This document shows, piece by piece, positions 48,605-48,817 of a stretch of DNA of 48,817 nucleotides. The notes below the pieces were generated by a model that saw only the letters and a program-made list of their open reading frames with translations, made no database searches and was not told where the DNA came from. Source of the stretch: a virus; the IMG/VR virus record IMGVR_UViG_3300040811_001562, positions 1 to 48,817 of that record, one strand, 5' to 3'. The translations under genes were made by a program, and so were the position numbers. Position 1 is the first letter of the stretch. Each line of letters begins with the position of its first letter.

Positions 48605-48817
48605 GTGAATAATTATAATCCAGACAGTTGGGTAGTATTAAAGATCAAAGAAGGCAAGTATGATAAAGGATTCTACAAAGTGCTTGCCGGATGGTCAGGA
48701 GGATACCTTTCAGGTGACAGTTGGCGTATGAACAGCGGTATCACGGGTGTAGAGAAACAGGCATATCTGTATGGATTCTACGGTAGTTCTGGTTCTGTGT
48801 ATTGGTGTCATCAAGGA
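48605..48817 (+). CDS. conserved small phage protein, partial
   Basis: GTG start one base after the previous stop; 71 codons are open to the window end. NNYNPDSWVVLKIKEGKYDK and LAGWSGGYLSGDSWRMNSG form a pattern common in marine myovirus proteins. Truncated by the window edge. Confidence 0.65.
   Translation, partial: MNNYNPDSWVVLKIKEGKYDKGFYKVLAGWSGGYLSGDSWRMNSGITGVEKQAYLYGFYGSSGSVYWCHQG

Overview
The window looks like part of the genome of a large, AT-rich, strictly lytic T4-like myovirus, probably from marine water. The evidence is a long minus-strand block of tail-fibre and other virion genes, T4-type late promoters (TATAAATA) in front of structural and envelope genes, sigma70-like early promoters (TTGACA, 17 bases, TATATT/TATTAT), dense plus-strand runs of small overlapping genes, and phage nucleotide-metabolism genes. 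The style (ThyX, A-type Fe-S carrier, 2OG-Fe(II) oxygenases, LamG, cupredoxin-like and Calx-beta fibre domains) resembles myoviruses of SAR11 and marine cyanobacteria. The host is inferred, not shown. I saw no integrase, tRNA, CRISPR array or insertion sequence.

Layout. 1-665: an early promoter and a HAD-family phosphatase. 662-6647: minus-strand fibre operon (LamG, nuclease, glycine-rich adhesin, second LamG-like fibre). 6681-6694: a perfectly palindromic late promoter that can fire both ways. 6727-8684: a plus-strand island with a membrane coiled-coil protein and thyX, closed by a bidirectional terminator. 8725-20493: minus-strand virion genes in several late transcription units, built from shuffled N-terminal motifs, display cassettes and receptor-binding-like ends. 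20530-23031: nucleotide-related genes (MazG-like, GMP reductase).

23024-33935 is the most unusual part. A class 3 lipase, small membrane proteins and a metzincin lipoprotein are followed, behind a terminator and a late-type promoter, by a curli-type (type VIII) secretion operon: CsgF, CsgG, two curlin-repeat proteins and a FecR-domain protein. A CHASE2-class III nucleotide cyclase and an A-type Fe-S carrier come next. A phage carrying its own amyloid secretion pore, its candidate fibre subunits and a membrane cyclase is the strongest lead in the window.

34000-48817: mostly small early genes in short cassettes, each behind a near-consensus promoter, mixed with a few recognisable genes: SleB-type cell-wall hydrolase, a 2OG oxygenase, a YkuK/RNase H-like protein, a cupin, a winged-helix protein, a DUF262-HNH protein between two GC-rich hairpins, an endonuclease VII-like protein, a SprT-like metalloprotein and an alpha/beta hydrolase. 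The last gene runs off the window.

How it may fit together: early genes remodel the host and nucleotide pools; late promoters drive the virion genes and the envelope/curli module. Whether the curli module helps lysis, aggregation, adhesion or exclusion of other phages cannot be decided from sequence.
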